Source: Oikopleura dioica (Eukaryota > Chordata > Appendicularia > Copelata > Oikopleuridae). Taken from it: a stretch of 64,000 bases of DNA. The stretch is from the NCBI GenBank assembly GCA_907165135.1, contig OU015567.1, forward strand, positions 14,389,001 to 14,453,000, given 5' to 3'. This document shows, piece after piece, positions 33,376 through 43,543 of the stretch. Under the pieces are notes generated by a model. It had not been told where the DNA came from. It worked only from the letters and a program-made list of their open reading frames with translations, and did not search any database. Position 1 is the first letter of the stretch, and the number at the start of each line of letters is the position of its first letter. Both the position numbers and the translations under genes were made by a program.

Positions 33376-34810
33376 TCAAATCCTCGCCTGAGTCCTCTGA
33401 ACAGGAATACCAAGGGGCGTTTCTTCAGCTATCTTTTCTGATCCCATCTGCACGTACAATCGCCACCAGGGATAGCCCTTGGTGGGCAGTGCCTTCGCCA
33501 GGCCTGGTCTCGTTCGACAATTATATCTGTTCATTATCTCTGAAACGCATTGATTAGTTGATGATTCCCAATTGATGCGACGCTTTAAATATTCTCTTAC
33601 GCCTCTTCGTTGATTTTTATCATGTTTTATAAATAAATTTGCTGCTAAAGAATCTTCAAAGTCGTTAAAAGTAAAACCCACCAAGTTCTGTAAAATTAAT
33701 GACACCTTGTTAAAAAAGCCCACTAATCAAGTAGGAGTTTACTCGATGGCTAGTGTCTCGAGTGCCACGTATGGCGCGCTGGGGTGCCACGTAACAATCG
33801 GATAAAAGAATCGGATTCCGAAGGTAGATACCTGGACTAAGTGGAGCTCCTTGCCAATCTCTAGGATTCTCTGCCTCATCGACAAGCTGGATTCGCCAAC
33901 GAGCGCGATTTTCGAAATACGAAAATTTGCTTGAATAAAAATTTAATTAACTAGCGACTCATACTAATCTTCTTTTTCATTTTATAGCCTAAATAGCTAC
34001 TACCTGTAGGGTAATAAACCGTCGTTTTGAGCGATCTTGACAGCATCTTTGACGACCTCATACTGACTAATCAAAAGTATTATTAATTTTCAATAGCAGC
34101 AGCCTGGATTTTACAGCTTGAAACACTCATTTGGAGCTTGACGTTTACTCTTTTAAAGCCACGTCTACTTACAATTATTGTATTGCTTGTTTTTACGAGC
34201 AATAAATGTTTGTAGGAAATTCTAAAATTGGCAGAACTTACCGATCACAAAGGCCGGTTTGTTCCTGCGTTAACAAAGTTCCATCTTCTTTTATAAACTG
34301 AGCGAGAATAAGGACATCTTTGGGCGTGACGGAAATATTTCTTGATTCAAGTGGACAAGGCCGATGCGATTTTTCGAATTCAGAAAGAAACTCTTGCTCT
34401 TTTTTCTCTTCTTCGGGCAGAATTCCTTCTATGACGATGTTCTTTGGAGCTTGAGCGAAATCACTAGACTTCAAATGAGCTGGCGATGCCTTTGAATTTT
34501 TACCTGACGGTTTGATCTTTGTTCTTTGCCTTCAAAGCTGTTATCTCTGTCGGCCTCGGCCATCTATGTTTAGTACGGAAGGTAGTTACTCGTCCGGACT
34601 CTCGGTTAGCACCTAGCTGCCAGTCCGCTTTTGGCCCATCTGGAGCCTTTCCGAAGGGCTTGGGCCAGTTCGAAAGCACTTGAGCTCCCTTTTCGTCCGT
34701 GATTCGCACCTGACAAAAACTCAATCAAACGAAGAAGGAAAGACAATTTCTACCTTGACGTTTCTCCTGGCCAATGGCAAAAGTCCGAAGTTATTAGCCC
34801 GATTTAACAT
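33376..34810 (-). CDS. Mitochondrial ribosomal protein mL66/bS18m-like with extended C-terminus
   Basis: Exons (minus): 34810-34754, 34709-34504, 34463-34242, 34066-34004, 33929-33743, 33687-33376. The central part matches the S18 family as in MRPS18A (mL66): CPLESRNI, DVLILAQFI, GTLLTQEQTGLC, then KIAQNDGLLP. The N-terminus is basic (NRANNFGLLPLARRN), fitting a mitochondrial presequence. After the S18 core come about 165 more residues, longer than the vertebrate tail, with GIYLRNPILLSDCYVAP and a Trp-rich end. A strong GTAAGA donor inside the last exon could give a truncated form. It sits 34 bp downstream of NIT1, with a TTTTTTAG acceptor before its start. Confidence 0.6.
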
Positions 34811-34815
34811 ATTGT

Positions 34816-34817
34816 CT
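34816..34817 (-). promoter_or_regulatory. Likely trans-splice acceptor of the mL66-like gene
   Basis: A TTATTTTTTAG tract lies in the 34-bp gap between the NIT1 stop and the next ATG, six bases before the start codon. This is operon-type spacing. Confidence 0.5.
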
Positions 34818-34844
34818 AAAAAATAACATGCTTTAGGAATCGTC

Positions 34845-36024
34845 TTATTGATAAATATCATATTTAAAATGGTCCATAACAGGCATTGAAGTTCGAACTT
34901 TGTTGATTTTCTCTAAATCGAGCTCGCAGTACCCAACTCCAATATTCTCCTCCATGTCTTCGATTTGGTTTATTTCAATTACAGAATTAATCTCCGCGGT
35001 CATAATTGATTGAGTAATATTTATGAATGAAACCGTGACTAGAATGACTTCTCCCCAAGGATCAACGACGAGCGAATGACCAAAAGATGATCTCTTTTCA
35101 TTGTGCTTCCCACATTGTGCTGCAGCTACCACAAAACACTGGGTTTCTATTGCTCTAGCGCGCAAAAGCGTATGCCAGTGCGCTTTTCCAGTCGGAACAG
35201 TAAAAGCGCTAGAATTCGTTAAATCTCTTTTGAAAATTGCAAAATTTCCAGAAATTACCTCGGAAAGGTAAGAACATTTGCACCACGTCTGCGATATTCG
35301 TGCGACAGGTGAGGAAACCGCAAGTCGTAGCAAATACTTAGAGCCAGATTACCAACAGGCGAAGGGATAATTTCAGATAGCTTTTCACCAGCCAGAGTCC
35401 AGTTCGATTCCTTGAGTCCAACCACGGGTGCGTCGAAAAGATGGATCTTTCGATATTTCTGAATTTCAGCGTTTTCAAAGAATCCTTCAAAATACGAGAG
35501 AGCTTTTCCAGGAGTAAATACCTCTTTTATAACGCCATTATCATCAATAAGAATATGCGCGTTGCCGATTCTCTCGCGTTCTTCAGAATCACTCTTTCTA
35601 TCGATTTTTTCATGCGCTCCACCCAGAGAAAGCCATACTTTATTTTCAGATGCAAGGCCACAAAGTTTCACCATCAGGTCGCCCTTCTCAACGCATTCTG
35701 CCTGAGCAAAAGTCTCCGAAATAGAGGACCCTTGATTTCAATGATCATTTTTTCTAGCAGAAAATAACGGAAAATTACCAATGTAATCATAAGCTTCTGG
35801 TAAAAACACCATGCGCGCTCCATTCTCCGCCGCCTCTTTTATCCACTTTGAATATTTGAGAAAATTAGCGGCTCTCTAGCACGGATGAACTTTTCTTTTC
35901 ACTTTCATTATTTATAAATTCTTCTTTTTTGAAAAATAATTCGCTCGATACGAGGAGTTTTCAAACAAACTTTATCCGATGTCGAGCACATCTGAACGAG
36001 TGCTATTTTTACCATTCGATTCAT
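34845..36024 (-). CDS. nit1: Nitrilase homolog 1, deaminated glutathione amidase
   Basis: NIT1 hydrolyses deaminated glutathione, a metabolite-repair reaction. Exons (minus): 36024-35971, 35875-35779, 35730-35259, 35208-34845. The N-terminus MVKIALVQMCSTSDK matches the family, and the catalytic Glu lies in FLPEAYDY. Lys and Cys follow in KIHLFD (general region) and LALSICYDLRFP, whose Cys is the nucleophile. The downstream motif LLRARAIETQCFVVAAAQCG and VVDPWGE are diagnostic of NIT1. The stretch after VVDPWGEVI is longer than in vertebrates and may hide an in-frame intron. An acceptor TTTCTTTAG lies 12 bases before the start, 83 bp after the CHMP4 copy A stop. Confidence 0.9.
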
Positions 36025-36036
36025 AGATTTGTCAAT

Positions 36037-36038
36037 CT
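36037..36038 (-). promoter_or_regulatory. Likely trans-splice acceptor of NIT1
   Basis: A pyrimidine-rich TTTCTTTAG lies in the 83-bp gap between CHMP4 copy A and NIT1. Confidence 0.45.
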
Positions 36039-36107
36039 AAAGAAATTGAATGTATTCAGTTGTGTTTATAAAGAAAATTTATTTGTCCAGAAGAAAGAGG
36101 AAAGCGC

Positions 36108-36840
36108 TCAAGAAGCCCAAGCTTGTAAGTCGCCTAGCTCTTCGTCTTCTTTTGATTTTACGGCACGTTTTGGCTCATTTTTCGGAGCATCGGGAAGTTT
36201 CATTTGCTGCAGTTCTTTCGCTGGTGCTGCGAGCATCTTTTCGTTTAGCTCTTCTTGCTCGAGCAACTCAAGTTCTTCCATCAGCTCGGCATCATCGGGC
36301 TATAAATTTATTTGATCTAAGAATCTAATTGTTTCCTCACCATATCTTTCCACCCCATCGGTCGAGAGATCGCTTCTGAAATCTCGTTTGCCACGTAATT
36401 AGCTTCCTCAAGTTCATCAAGCATATCATGAACATCATCCGCTGACTTGTTTCCCGATGCCTGTTGCATCGCTTTCGCCGCATATGCCATGTTTGTCAGA
36501 ATAGTCGTATTCGACGTTGCGTTTTCAAGAGCCTCTCTCTGGAATTCGATCGTTGTTAGCGTGTTATCTATTAGAAAATATAAATCTTAGGTCAGAAAAC
36601 TGGTAAGAAGTTACCAATTTGCTCCTGTTGCTTTTCAAGACGCTTTTTCTTCTTAAGCGCTTGCAAGGCTTGTCGCTTGTTCTTCGTTCCATGCTTTTTC
36701 GCAGTCGCTAGTTGTGATTGAATTTGTGATTCAATGAATTCCGACTTTTTAGACAACATGTCTTCAGTTTCGCGCAGTTTTTTCATCGCTTCTTCTGGAG
36801 ATGGCGCGCTCTTCTTCGCTTTGAAGGGATTCAAAGACAT
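36108..36840 (-). CDS. chmp4: CHMP4/Snf7 ESCRT-III subunit, copy A
   Basis: CHMP4 polymerises on membranes to drive ESCRT-III scission. Exons (minus): 36840-36615, 36567-36341, 36299-36108. Family features: EEAMKKLRETEDMLSKKSEF, AKKHGTKNKRQALQALKKKK, LTTIEFQREALENA, EISEAISRPMG and the acidic EELELLEQEEL helix. The C-terminal LQAWAS fits the ALIX Bro1-binding helix seen in CHMP4. The N-terminus is short (MSLNPFKAKKS). It is probably the first gene of an operon with NIT1 and the mL66-like gene. Confidence 0.9.
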
Positions 36841-37177
36841 CGTTGGGGAATCTTTGAAGCTTCTTCTTTGAATTTTCTCTCTTCAGAACTTTCTGCGATC
36901 TTCCTACAGAGAACAGGTACCCAAGCATCCGCAAATAGCAGAGTTCTATTAAACTTTCGACTATTTGCCGGAACATGGTCAGTACACTTCATTGCCACCC
37001 AATTTATTTCTGAATAGAGAATGAATTGAAGGAGAGAAAATATCAGCTTCAATTTCAGTTGAAAATATGGAAGAGATGTAAGTCGAAAGAACCCTTTTAT
37101 TAGCATTATAATAGCTGAATCAGTGTAAGGAGAAATCAATCATTTTGCAAAGAATAGATTGTAAACAGAGAATATTT
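36841..37177. other. Interval between CHMP4 copies A and B
   Basis: No exon is supported. It probably holds the promoter of copy A and the 3' end of copy B. Confidence 0.4.
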
Positions 37178-37956
37178 TCATTCAGCAATCGCCTGTTCCT
37201 GCCACTTCTTCAGGGCTGCCAAATCTTTCGCAGTTGTTCTCGGGTCAATAACAGGTGCATCGGGAAGAGTCAAGCCATTATTGGGGATATCAAGCATCTT
37301 TTCATCCAATTCTTCTTGCTCTAAATCCTCCAGCTCTGCAAGCAACTCGTCCTCATCGCACTGAAAATCGATAGTATGCTTTTTCGATACAAACAAAGAA
37401 TTTATCAAAGTATGTGCACTTAGTGCCACTAACCATGTATGCAGCAGATCCTAAAGGTCGGGAAATTGCGTCAGAGATTTCATTCGCTAAATCGTTTGCG
37501 TCTTCGAGTTCGTCAAGGATCTCGTGAACATCATCAGCTGTTTTGTTTCCATGAGCCCTTTTCAAGGCTTCAGCAGCAGTTTTCATATTATTGAGAATTT
37601 GCGCATTCGTGGCAGCATTAGCAAGAGCTTCAATTTGGAACTCAATGGTCGTCAACGTGCCATCTGCAATTTAGTACCATTACATTCAAAGGAAGTAAAG
37701 AGTACATACCGATCTTGTCTTGCTGTGCTTCTAAGAGTCTTTTCTTCTTGAGCGCCTTCAAAGCCAGTTTTTTATTTTTCATTCCATGCTTTTTGGCAAG
37801 TGCCAGTTGGTCTTGTATCTGTGATTCGATAAATTCGGACTTCTTTGTCAACATATCTTCCGTCTCTCGCAGTTTGTTCATTGCCTCTTCGGGCGTTGTT
37901 TCTTTTTCCTTGGAACCGAAGAAGTCGAAAAAGGCATCGTGTAAGCACGCTCTCAA
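37178..37956 (-). CDS. CHMP4/Snf7 paralogue, copy B, start unclear
   Basis: Exons (minus): about 37956-37710, 37663-37434, 37360-37178. The body is a normal CHMP4 (EEAMNKLRETEDML, TKKSEFIESQIQDQL, LTTIEFQIEALANA, EISDAISRPLG, EDLEQEELDEKML), with a divergent tail ending KKWQEQAIAE. The N-terminus reads AFFDFFGSKEK, like the usual membrane-binding start, but no ATG lies in frame between an upstream stop near 37998 and this point. Either a short upstream exon provides the start (an acceptor CATTTCAG at about 37978 would allow it) or initiation is non-AUG. The body shows no internal stop. Confidence 0.7.
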
Positions 37957-38539
37957 CTTGTTCGATTTCTGACTGAAATGTTGAACGACTCTTTCAAGAC
38001 TTGGTGCTCATCACAAGACCAACAGTTCTGTTTGTACACATCTTTATCAAAAGCAGTCAGATTCTGTCAACATCCATGTTTTGGTTACTGAAACTGCCCA
38101 CATTTGTAGGAATCCACCATCAACTCCGATGCTCCAAATCTTCCTACAGTAAGCTTCTAGCGTTCCCTCACCAAACAGAAATCAACAGCAAATTCTCGCT
38201 GTTTACCAAGAAGATATCAAAGTTCGCCATCGTATTTCTCTTCTCTGAAAAGAAGCAATTCAAAAGAGAGAGACTTCAAAAAACGAACATGCTGGAACAT
38301 AAGTTAGGAATTTAGTAAGTGAACGAAATCTGTGATGAATTAGCTGTAGGCTGATTTTAGTTGTAAACTGGTATTTATATAATAGTAGCGAATCCTGCTG
38401 AATTCAGTGCTGATTTGGAAGGGAGATTTGTTTTGGTAGAACAGGGCGGATGAAGATTTTTATTTTTGGTCGTTTTCCGTGAAAGAATATTGTGTGGAAA
38501 GGCGCGAAATGTAGAAAGATTAAACAGACATGTAGTTTA

Positions 38540-39478
38540 TCAGTTGGCCATCCACTGCTCCAAATCGGCGAGATCGTCGTCGACTTCTTTCGCCGGCGCG
38601 GCAGGGGCTTTCGTCGGAGCTGCGGGAAGATTGAGCGTCGGCTCCTGCGAGGTCGAAGGAATGTTCAGCATTTCAGAGTCCAGTTCTTCTTGTTCGAGCT
38701 CTTCAAGTTCTGCCAAAAGGTCGTCGTCGTCCAATTCCTAAAAATCGCTCGTTTGAAATCGAGAAAATCGATGAAGAATCGTGACTTACGCTGTTGAATC
38801 CCATAGGCCTGGAAATAGCATCAGAAATCTCCTGGGCGACGTCGCTCGCTTCTTGAATCTCGTCCATCATGTCGTCGACCTTGTCCACGCTCATTCCATT
38901 CGCAGCGTTCTTCATTGCTTTCGCCGCGACGTTCATGTTTTCGAGGATGTTGGCGTTGGACTGGGCGTTTTCAAGCGCTTCTCGCTGGAACTCGATTGTT
39001 GTCAATGTGTTGTCTGAACATTTCCAGTTTAATCATTAAGAAACGCAGCTCGATTCGCTACCAATTTGTTCTTGCTGTTTTTCAAGTCGTTTCTTGCGCT
39101 TGAGAGCATTGAGAGCTTGTCGTTTGTTTTTCGTCCCGTGCTTCTTTGCACTGGCGAGTTCGGCTGCGATTTTCGTCTCCAGGAATTCGGATTTCTTGTT
39201 GAGCATTTCTTCCGTTTCTCGCAGCTTTTGGATCGCTTCTTCGGGACTTTTCTTGGCTTCAAAATGGCTTTTTAAAAGCAAAGGCGTAAAAGGAAATTTA
39301 AGATGAATCTTTTTATTTAAGATCTAACAGGGCCTGACCTGTTATTTTTTAGTTTAGTTAGTTTTTCTACGCAGGTTGTTGAACACAATTTTAGTCCCTT
39401 TGTGTGAATAATTTTGAAGCCATAAGTTGGCGCCTTGCCCTTCTTTCCACCGCCGAAGAACTTCGCGAAGGAACTCAT
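38540..39478 (-). CDS. CHMP4/Snf7 paralogue, copy C
   Basis: A first exon near 39478-39430 encodes MSSFAKFFGGGKKGKAPT, the canonical CHMP4 N-terminus. Further exons are about 39255-39062, 39013-38790 and 38737-38540. The body has SPEEAIQKLRETEEML, LTTIEFQREALENA, EISDAISRPMG and EELEELEQEELDSEML, and it ends DLEQWMAN. The first intron has no GT-AG solution that keeps frame; a GC donor is possible. Of the three copies this one is closest to vertebrate CHMP4A/B/C in both termini. It is divergent from the FAM136A-like gene about 400 bp away. Confidence 0.85.
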
Positions 39479-39879
39479 TTTGTCTCTGTTACTGCGTCTG
39501 TGTTACTGGAAATGAACGCAACGAATTCGGAGGAGTCTTTTTTTATTTTGGCCTGGTCTGAATCGCGGGAAGCGCGCACTAGCCCAGGCGCGTTTCGAGG
39601 GAGGCTCTCATTGGCAGAAACGTCAAAATTGACTATTCATTTTGTAAAGAGAAAATTCGCGGATTATCCAGTCATTCTGACTAATTCGATTATGTTGTGT
39701 AAATTTGAGAAAAAGTCCCGTAAATTTTGAAGAGAAAAATAACCATTTTTCGTCCCAAAAAATCGTAATTTATTATTCTAAAAATTGAGCTCGTAAATCG
39801 TTTTCCTTCGATGGAAATCTTTGTTTCCCACTTTTAGAAAATTAATTATCCTTTATCTTTTCAGATTGAGAGAGCGAAA

Positions 39880-40340
39880 ATGGCCACCCCAGAAGGATTC
39901 GTAAAGGTGCAAGAAAAGATGCAAGCTCTTCAAGAAAAGGTCGAGTCCGGATTGAGACCAGCCCTGGCCAAGCAGTTCCGCGCGATGGCCGATTGCATGG
40001 ACCGAGGCGGATCTACCCAGCAGATTGAAAGCTGCGTCCAAGGCGCGCAGCAGCAAGTTGTCGGACTCCAGAAGCAAATGGATGAAGTCGTTCAGTCTTT
40101 TGGAATGGCTATCCAAACAGGTGAGCCATCGAATCTACTCATCCCCTATTTACCTGTCCCTCCTTAGGCATGCAAAACTGCCAGGCGAAGGCACAGCAAG
40201 CAATGGCTTCCGGAACCGCGGAATCTGCCGCCCAGGCTGACTACATGAAATGCGCCAACGAAGTAGCCCTCTCCCAGCTCTCCACCTTCCCAACTATCGA
40301 GGAGAAAGTCAACTACATCCTCCGCGGCGTTCCCCAATAA
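39880..40340 (+). CDS. fam136a: FAM136A-like (DUF842) mitochondrial protein
   Basis: Two exons, 39880-40120 and 40168-40340, are split by a 47-bp intron; 137 residues. Length, helical pattern and the spacing MADCMDRG, IESCVQGAQQQV, NCQAKAQQA, YMKCANEV match FAM136A, an intermembrane-space protein with CX3C pairs. Here the second cysteine of each CX3C is missing (four single cysteines remain), so disulphide twin motifs are not preserved. An acceptor TTTTCAG lies about 14 bases before the ATG. Confidence 0.65.
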
Positions 40341-40410
40341 GCCTCGAAACTCGAGAACAGTTATTAAGTTATTGATAAGATTCTACTCCTGATTTCATTG
40401 CCGACCTGCA

Positions 40411-40416
40411 AATAAA
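40411..40416 (+). terminator. Poly(A) signal of the FAM136A-like gene
   Basis: AATAAA lies 71 bp after the stop codon. Confidence 0.6.
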
Positions 40417-40745
40417 GTGCTTTGGTTGTTTATGCCTAAAATTACACATTGAATAGGAAGCAAGTTCGTCGTTTACTGTGGAAATGGTGAGCGTTTGAAC
40501 AATCGTTTTAAAGTTATCTGTTTCAAGAAAAGCTGAGTTTTGATGGGTGGATAGATTGACGGCATTTTACCACTCTAGTCTCGAATCGATTCGGTTGGTT
40601 CATGATCTGAAAGTGATTTTTTAATGTTTTTTTCTTTCTTTTTTGCGATTATACAGCGTGTATATAGTCTTAACTTTTTTATAGATTACAAACCATCAAG
40701 CGCTTCTGAAGATCTCTGTAGTATTTTCCTTCCATGTGTGCCTTC

Positions 40746-41018
40746 CTAAGTTACAGTTATTGACTTCCGACAAAACGGCGCCATGAACCTTAGCCAAATG
40801 ATAGAAGCCATGCCAGCTAGGGAGCCGATTCCGATGATGATATAACAGTAGTAAAGCCAGTTTTTTATGCCCACTTTCTCCTCAAGATGTAGTGCAAAAT
40901 AACCGATTCCTATCAAGGAAAGGCTCATTAGAAAACAACAAAGGGCAGGTCGGATAAAAGGCTGAAAATGAGATCCACACCAGAACTCAGTTTGATGGTT
41001 AGGATTTGTTGATCTCAT
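40746..41018 (-). CDS. Small two-helix membrane protein, unknown
   Basis: A single 90-residue frame starts with ATG and contains two clear hydrophobic helices (ALCCFLMSLSLIGIGYFALH and YYCYIIIGIGSLAGMASIIW) joined by a short charged loop. No family was recognised. A possible acceptor CATTTTCAG inside the frame could mean that only the C-terminal part is coding. Support is composition and topology only. Confidence 0.45.
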   Translation of the reverse strand: MRSTNPNHQTEFWCGSHFQPFIRPALCCFLMSLSLIGIGYFALHLEEKVGIKNWLYYCYIIIGIGSLAGMASIIWLRFMAPFCRKSITVT

Positions 41019-41937
41019 GTCTCAATCAGATACTCCCCAAGACGGAAGTTAGCAGGACTCGATCTTGTGCTCGATAATTTCAGACTCCATCCGACCTTTC
41101 TTGATTGACACTGATCGTTTCCGAAACAGTAGAGATCAGTCAAGTTCGGAGCGATCTTTCGCTATTGTTGAAAGATTCGTGTGAACAAAGATTAGCAACT
41201 CATAACTCGGAATTACAGAGCATCTCCTGTGCACAGGTCCATTTTCCTCGCTTGATTCTTCGACCAGAAAGCTTTCGACATTTAGTCCGGTATAACTTTT
41301 CTGGTGATCAGTTTTTCCTTAAAAATTATTTTATACGAGGCTGGCTACGACTTCATCTCTCGACGAGAGACTCTCGTAGATTCTAGGACCTTTGATTAAA
41401 ATTTAAATGCGTGAATCTAGTTGAATCCGCCTTTATCATCGAAAATGTATTTTTGATCAATTCCTTCTTCCGCAGTAATTTTTCTCTAAATTACTTGCAC
41501 TCATGAGTTCTCTAAATGCAACGGTGCGAATTCTTAAATCTCAGCCTAAGTGGCCATTTGTAGTAACTGACGAGGTGCTGATCTCCCCGAAGGGTCAGTC
41601 TTTCGTCCCCTTCCCTTTCCATCGTCGCACGTAATTGAAGACACTGTCTGTAGACATTTTGTGTTAAAACATTTTAACACTTCTTGCTCAATATTAATTA
41701 TGGATTGATCGTTGAAAGAACTTTATAAAACGGGGAGACAGATTTATTTCCATTTTCAAAAAATGGACCAAATTGGAACTTTTGAATTTGCTCTTCCGTG
41801 GAAACTGATGTTATTGCCAAGATGACCTACAGATCGGAACAGTGTTACATTTAGATATTCAATGTAAATACCAAATTTTTCCCCATAAAATTCGCTTTGC
41901 ACTCCGTTCTTGCTCATTCATTCCAAAGAGAATTGAG
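41019..41937. other. Upstream region of Cys-rich/kelch copy 1
   Basis: No gene is supported. From about 41780 the sequence is nearly the same as that upstream of copy 2 (44157-44309), so the duplicated unit includes its promoter. Confidence 0.5.
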
Positions 41938-43433
41938 ATGAAAACTTTTGCCTTTTTAGTAGTACATTCCTTAGCGCAAGAACAGACATGCAAGGATTGG
42001 GAGCTTGAGGAAAAATGTCTAGACCAGTGTCGTCTAATCTACACTGATTGCACGCAGAACTGTTCTGACAACACTTGCCAGACTCAATGCGTGAATCGCT
42101 ATTCTGCCTGTATGGCTGACTGTCCATGCAATCTCAATTGCCCAAACGGCTGCGATGGATGTGATCATCCACTTTGTAATGTTTGTGATGCCGAGAGCAA
42201 TATGCATTCACAACAGTGTAAGAACGAAGCTGTCCAAAAGGTAAATCAAGACTTGATCAAGTTCAAAGCTAGCATTTAACATTTTATAGGAAAGTCTATG
42301 CAAAAAATCGTGCGAAATGACGGACGATGACTGCTATTCTCAATGCCATCTTGAACTGATGAACGATAAGATGGAATGCCCTTGCATGGACAACTGTCCA
42401 AATGGTTGTCCTTGTGACAGCTTCAAATGTCAACCTTACGTTTCTGTAATTGGCGAATACTATCACTACAAGGAGAGTTACGTCATCAGCACGGACGGAA
42501 GCTTCCGAGAAAATCGCCATTACGACTCTCCCCCAGAAAAAGCGAGCTCTCAATACGGATACTTCGATAGGATCGGCCACGAAATCTTTCAAGGGGACAT
42601 TTTCTTCTTCGGCGGGCGCTCTGATGAGTTGAAAATCGCCAAGCTTGATGGATGCGAGGTGGTTGAGCTTGATGTACGACTGCTCTTCCCCTATGATTGT
42701 TACTACGGCTCTTCTACTGCAAACGAAGAAGAAATATTCATCTGCTTCAGCGAATCTCCTTACAGATACTGTGAAGGATTTGACGGAAACCAGATGCGAG
42801 AAATTTCCTGCACGACTGAATATTCTCATCAGAAGGGATGCATGGCATACTACAATGATGATGTCTACGCTATTGGCGGCACGAGAAGCAACGAGCCAAC
42901 TCATGGAAATGTGGAGATCCTTGGCTACAGTGGGTGGACTTTGGGAGTTCCTATGAACGAGTTTCTCTTTTACCAAAATTTTTACTGATGATTTTTAGGG
43001 AAAGTGGATCGCATGGGCATGAATGTCTGCCTGTCTCCAATGGAATCCTTCTCTTTGGCGGTAATGCCGAATCACCAGACTACGACTGGGAAAGAGCTGT
43101 TCACTTTTTCACCGGAACAAACTGGTCTGTCGTTGGCTTCCTCAATGAGGTAGCGTAGAATTAATTCAATTTGATTGTTATCGAATTTGAGCCACAACGA
43201 TATCCTTCTGGTGCTGTAATTGGAAATTATGTCTTTGTTGTTAGCGGGCGAAAAAAGTAAGTGGAGATTTGATATTTGATTAAAACAGATTAAGACCCTA
43301 CGCCATAGAGCGTCTTGAATGGACTGGGTCCAACATCACATCGTCTGAAATAATTCACAACCATATCGACAACCTGAACCGGCCGATGGTTTGGGAAGGC
43401 AATCCAACACTTTGCGAAGCTGAATGCAACTGA
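41938..43433 (+). CDS. Secreted Cys-rich plus kelch-repeat protein, copy 1
   Basis: Exons: 41938-42240, 42290-42960, 42999-43149, 43192-43256, 43295-43433. A short leader (KTFAFLVVHSLAQ) is followed by two units of a Cys-rich module (LDQCRLIYTDCTQNC, CNLNCPNGCDGCDH; then CKKSCEMTDDDC, NCPNGCPCDSFKC). The rest has kelch-like strands: FFFGGRSDELKIAKL, DDVYAIGGTRS, GILLFGGNAES and VFVVSGRK. The Cys-rich module resembles cysteine domains of appendicularian secreted proteins; that is recollection, not a search. The role is probably extracellular. The start was fixed by comparison with copy 2. Confidence 0.75.
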
Positions 43434-43543
43434 CTTTAAATCAAAATAAATCAGAGGCAACATCTGTCCAGACATTCTAACACTTTATAAACAATGACAA
43501 GATATATTTTCATTATACAGTTGAGCAGCACAGGGCGGGCTTT

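Noticed and set aside
42296-42976. 226-codon minus-strand frame opposite Cys-rich/kelch copy 1
   Set aside because: Mirror of the coding exon; the same happens in copy 2, where it is broken.
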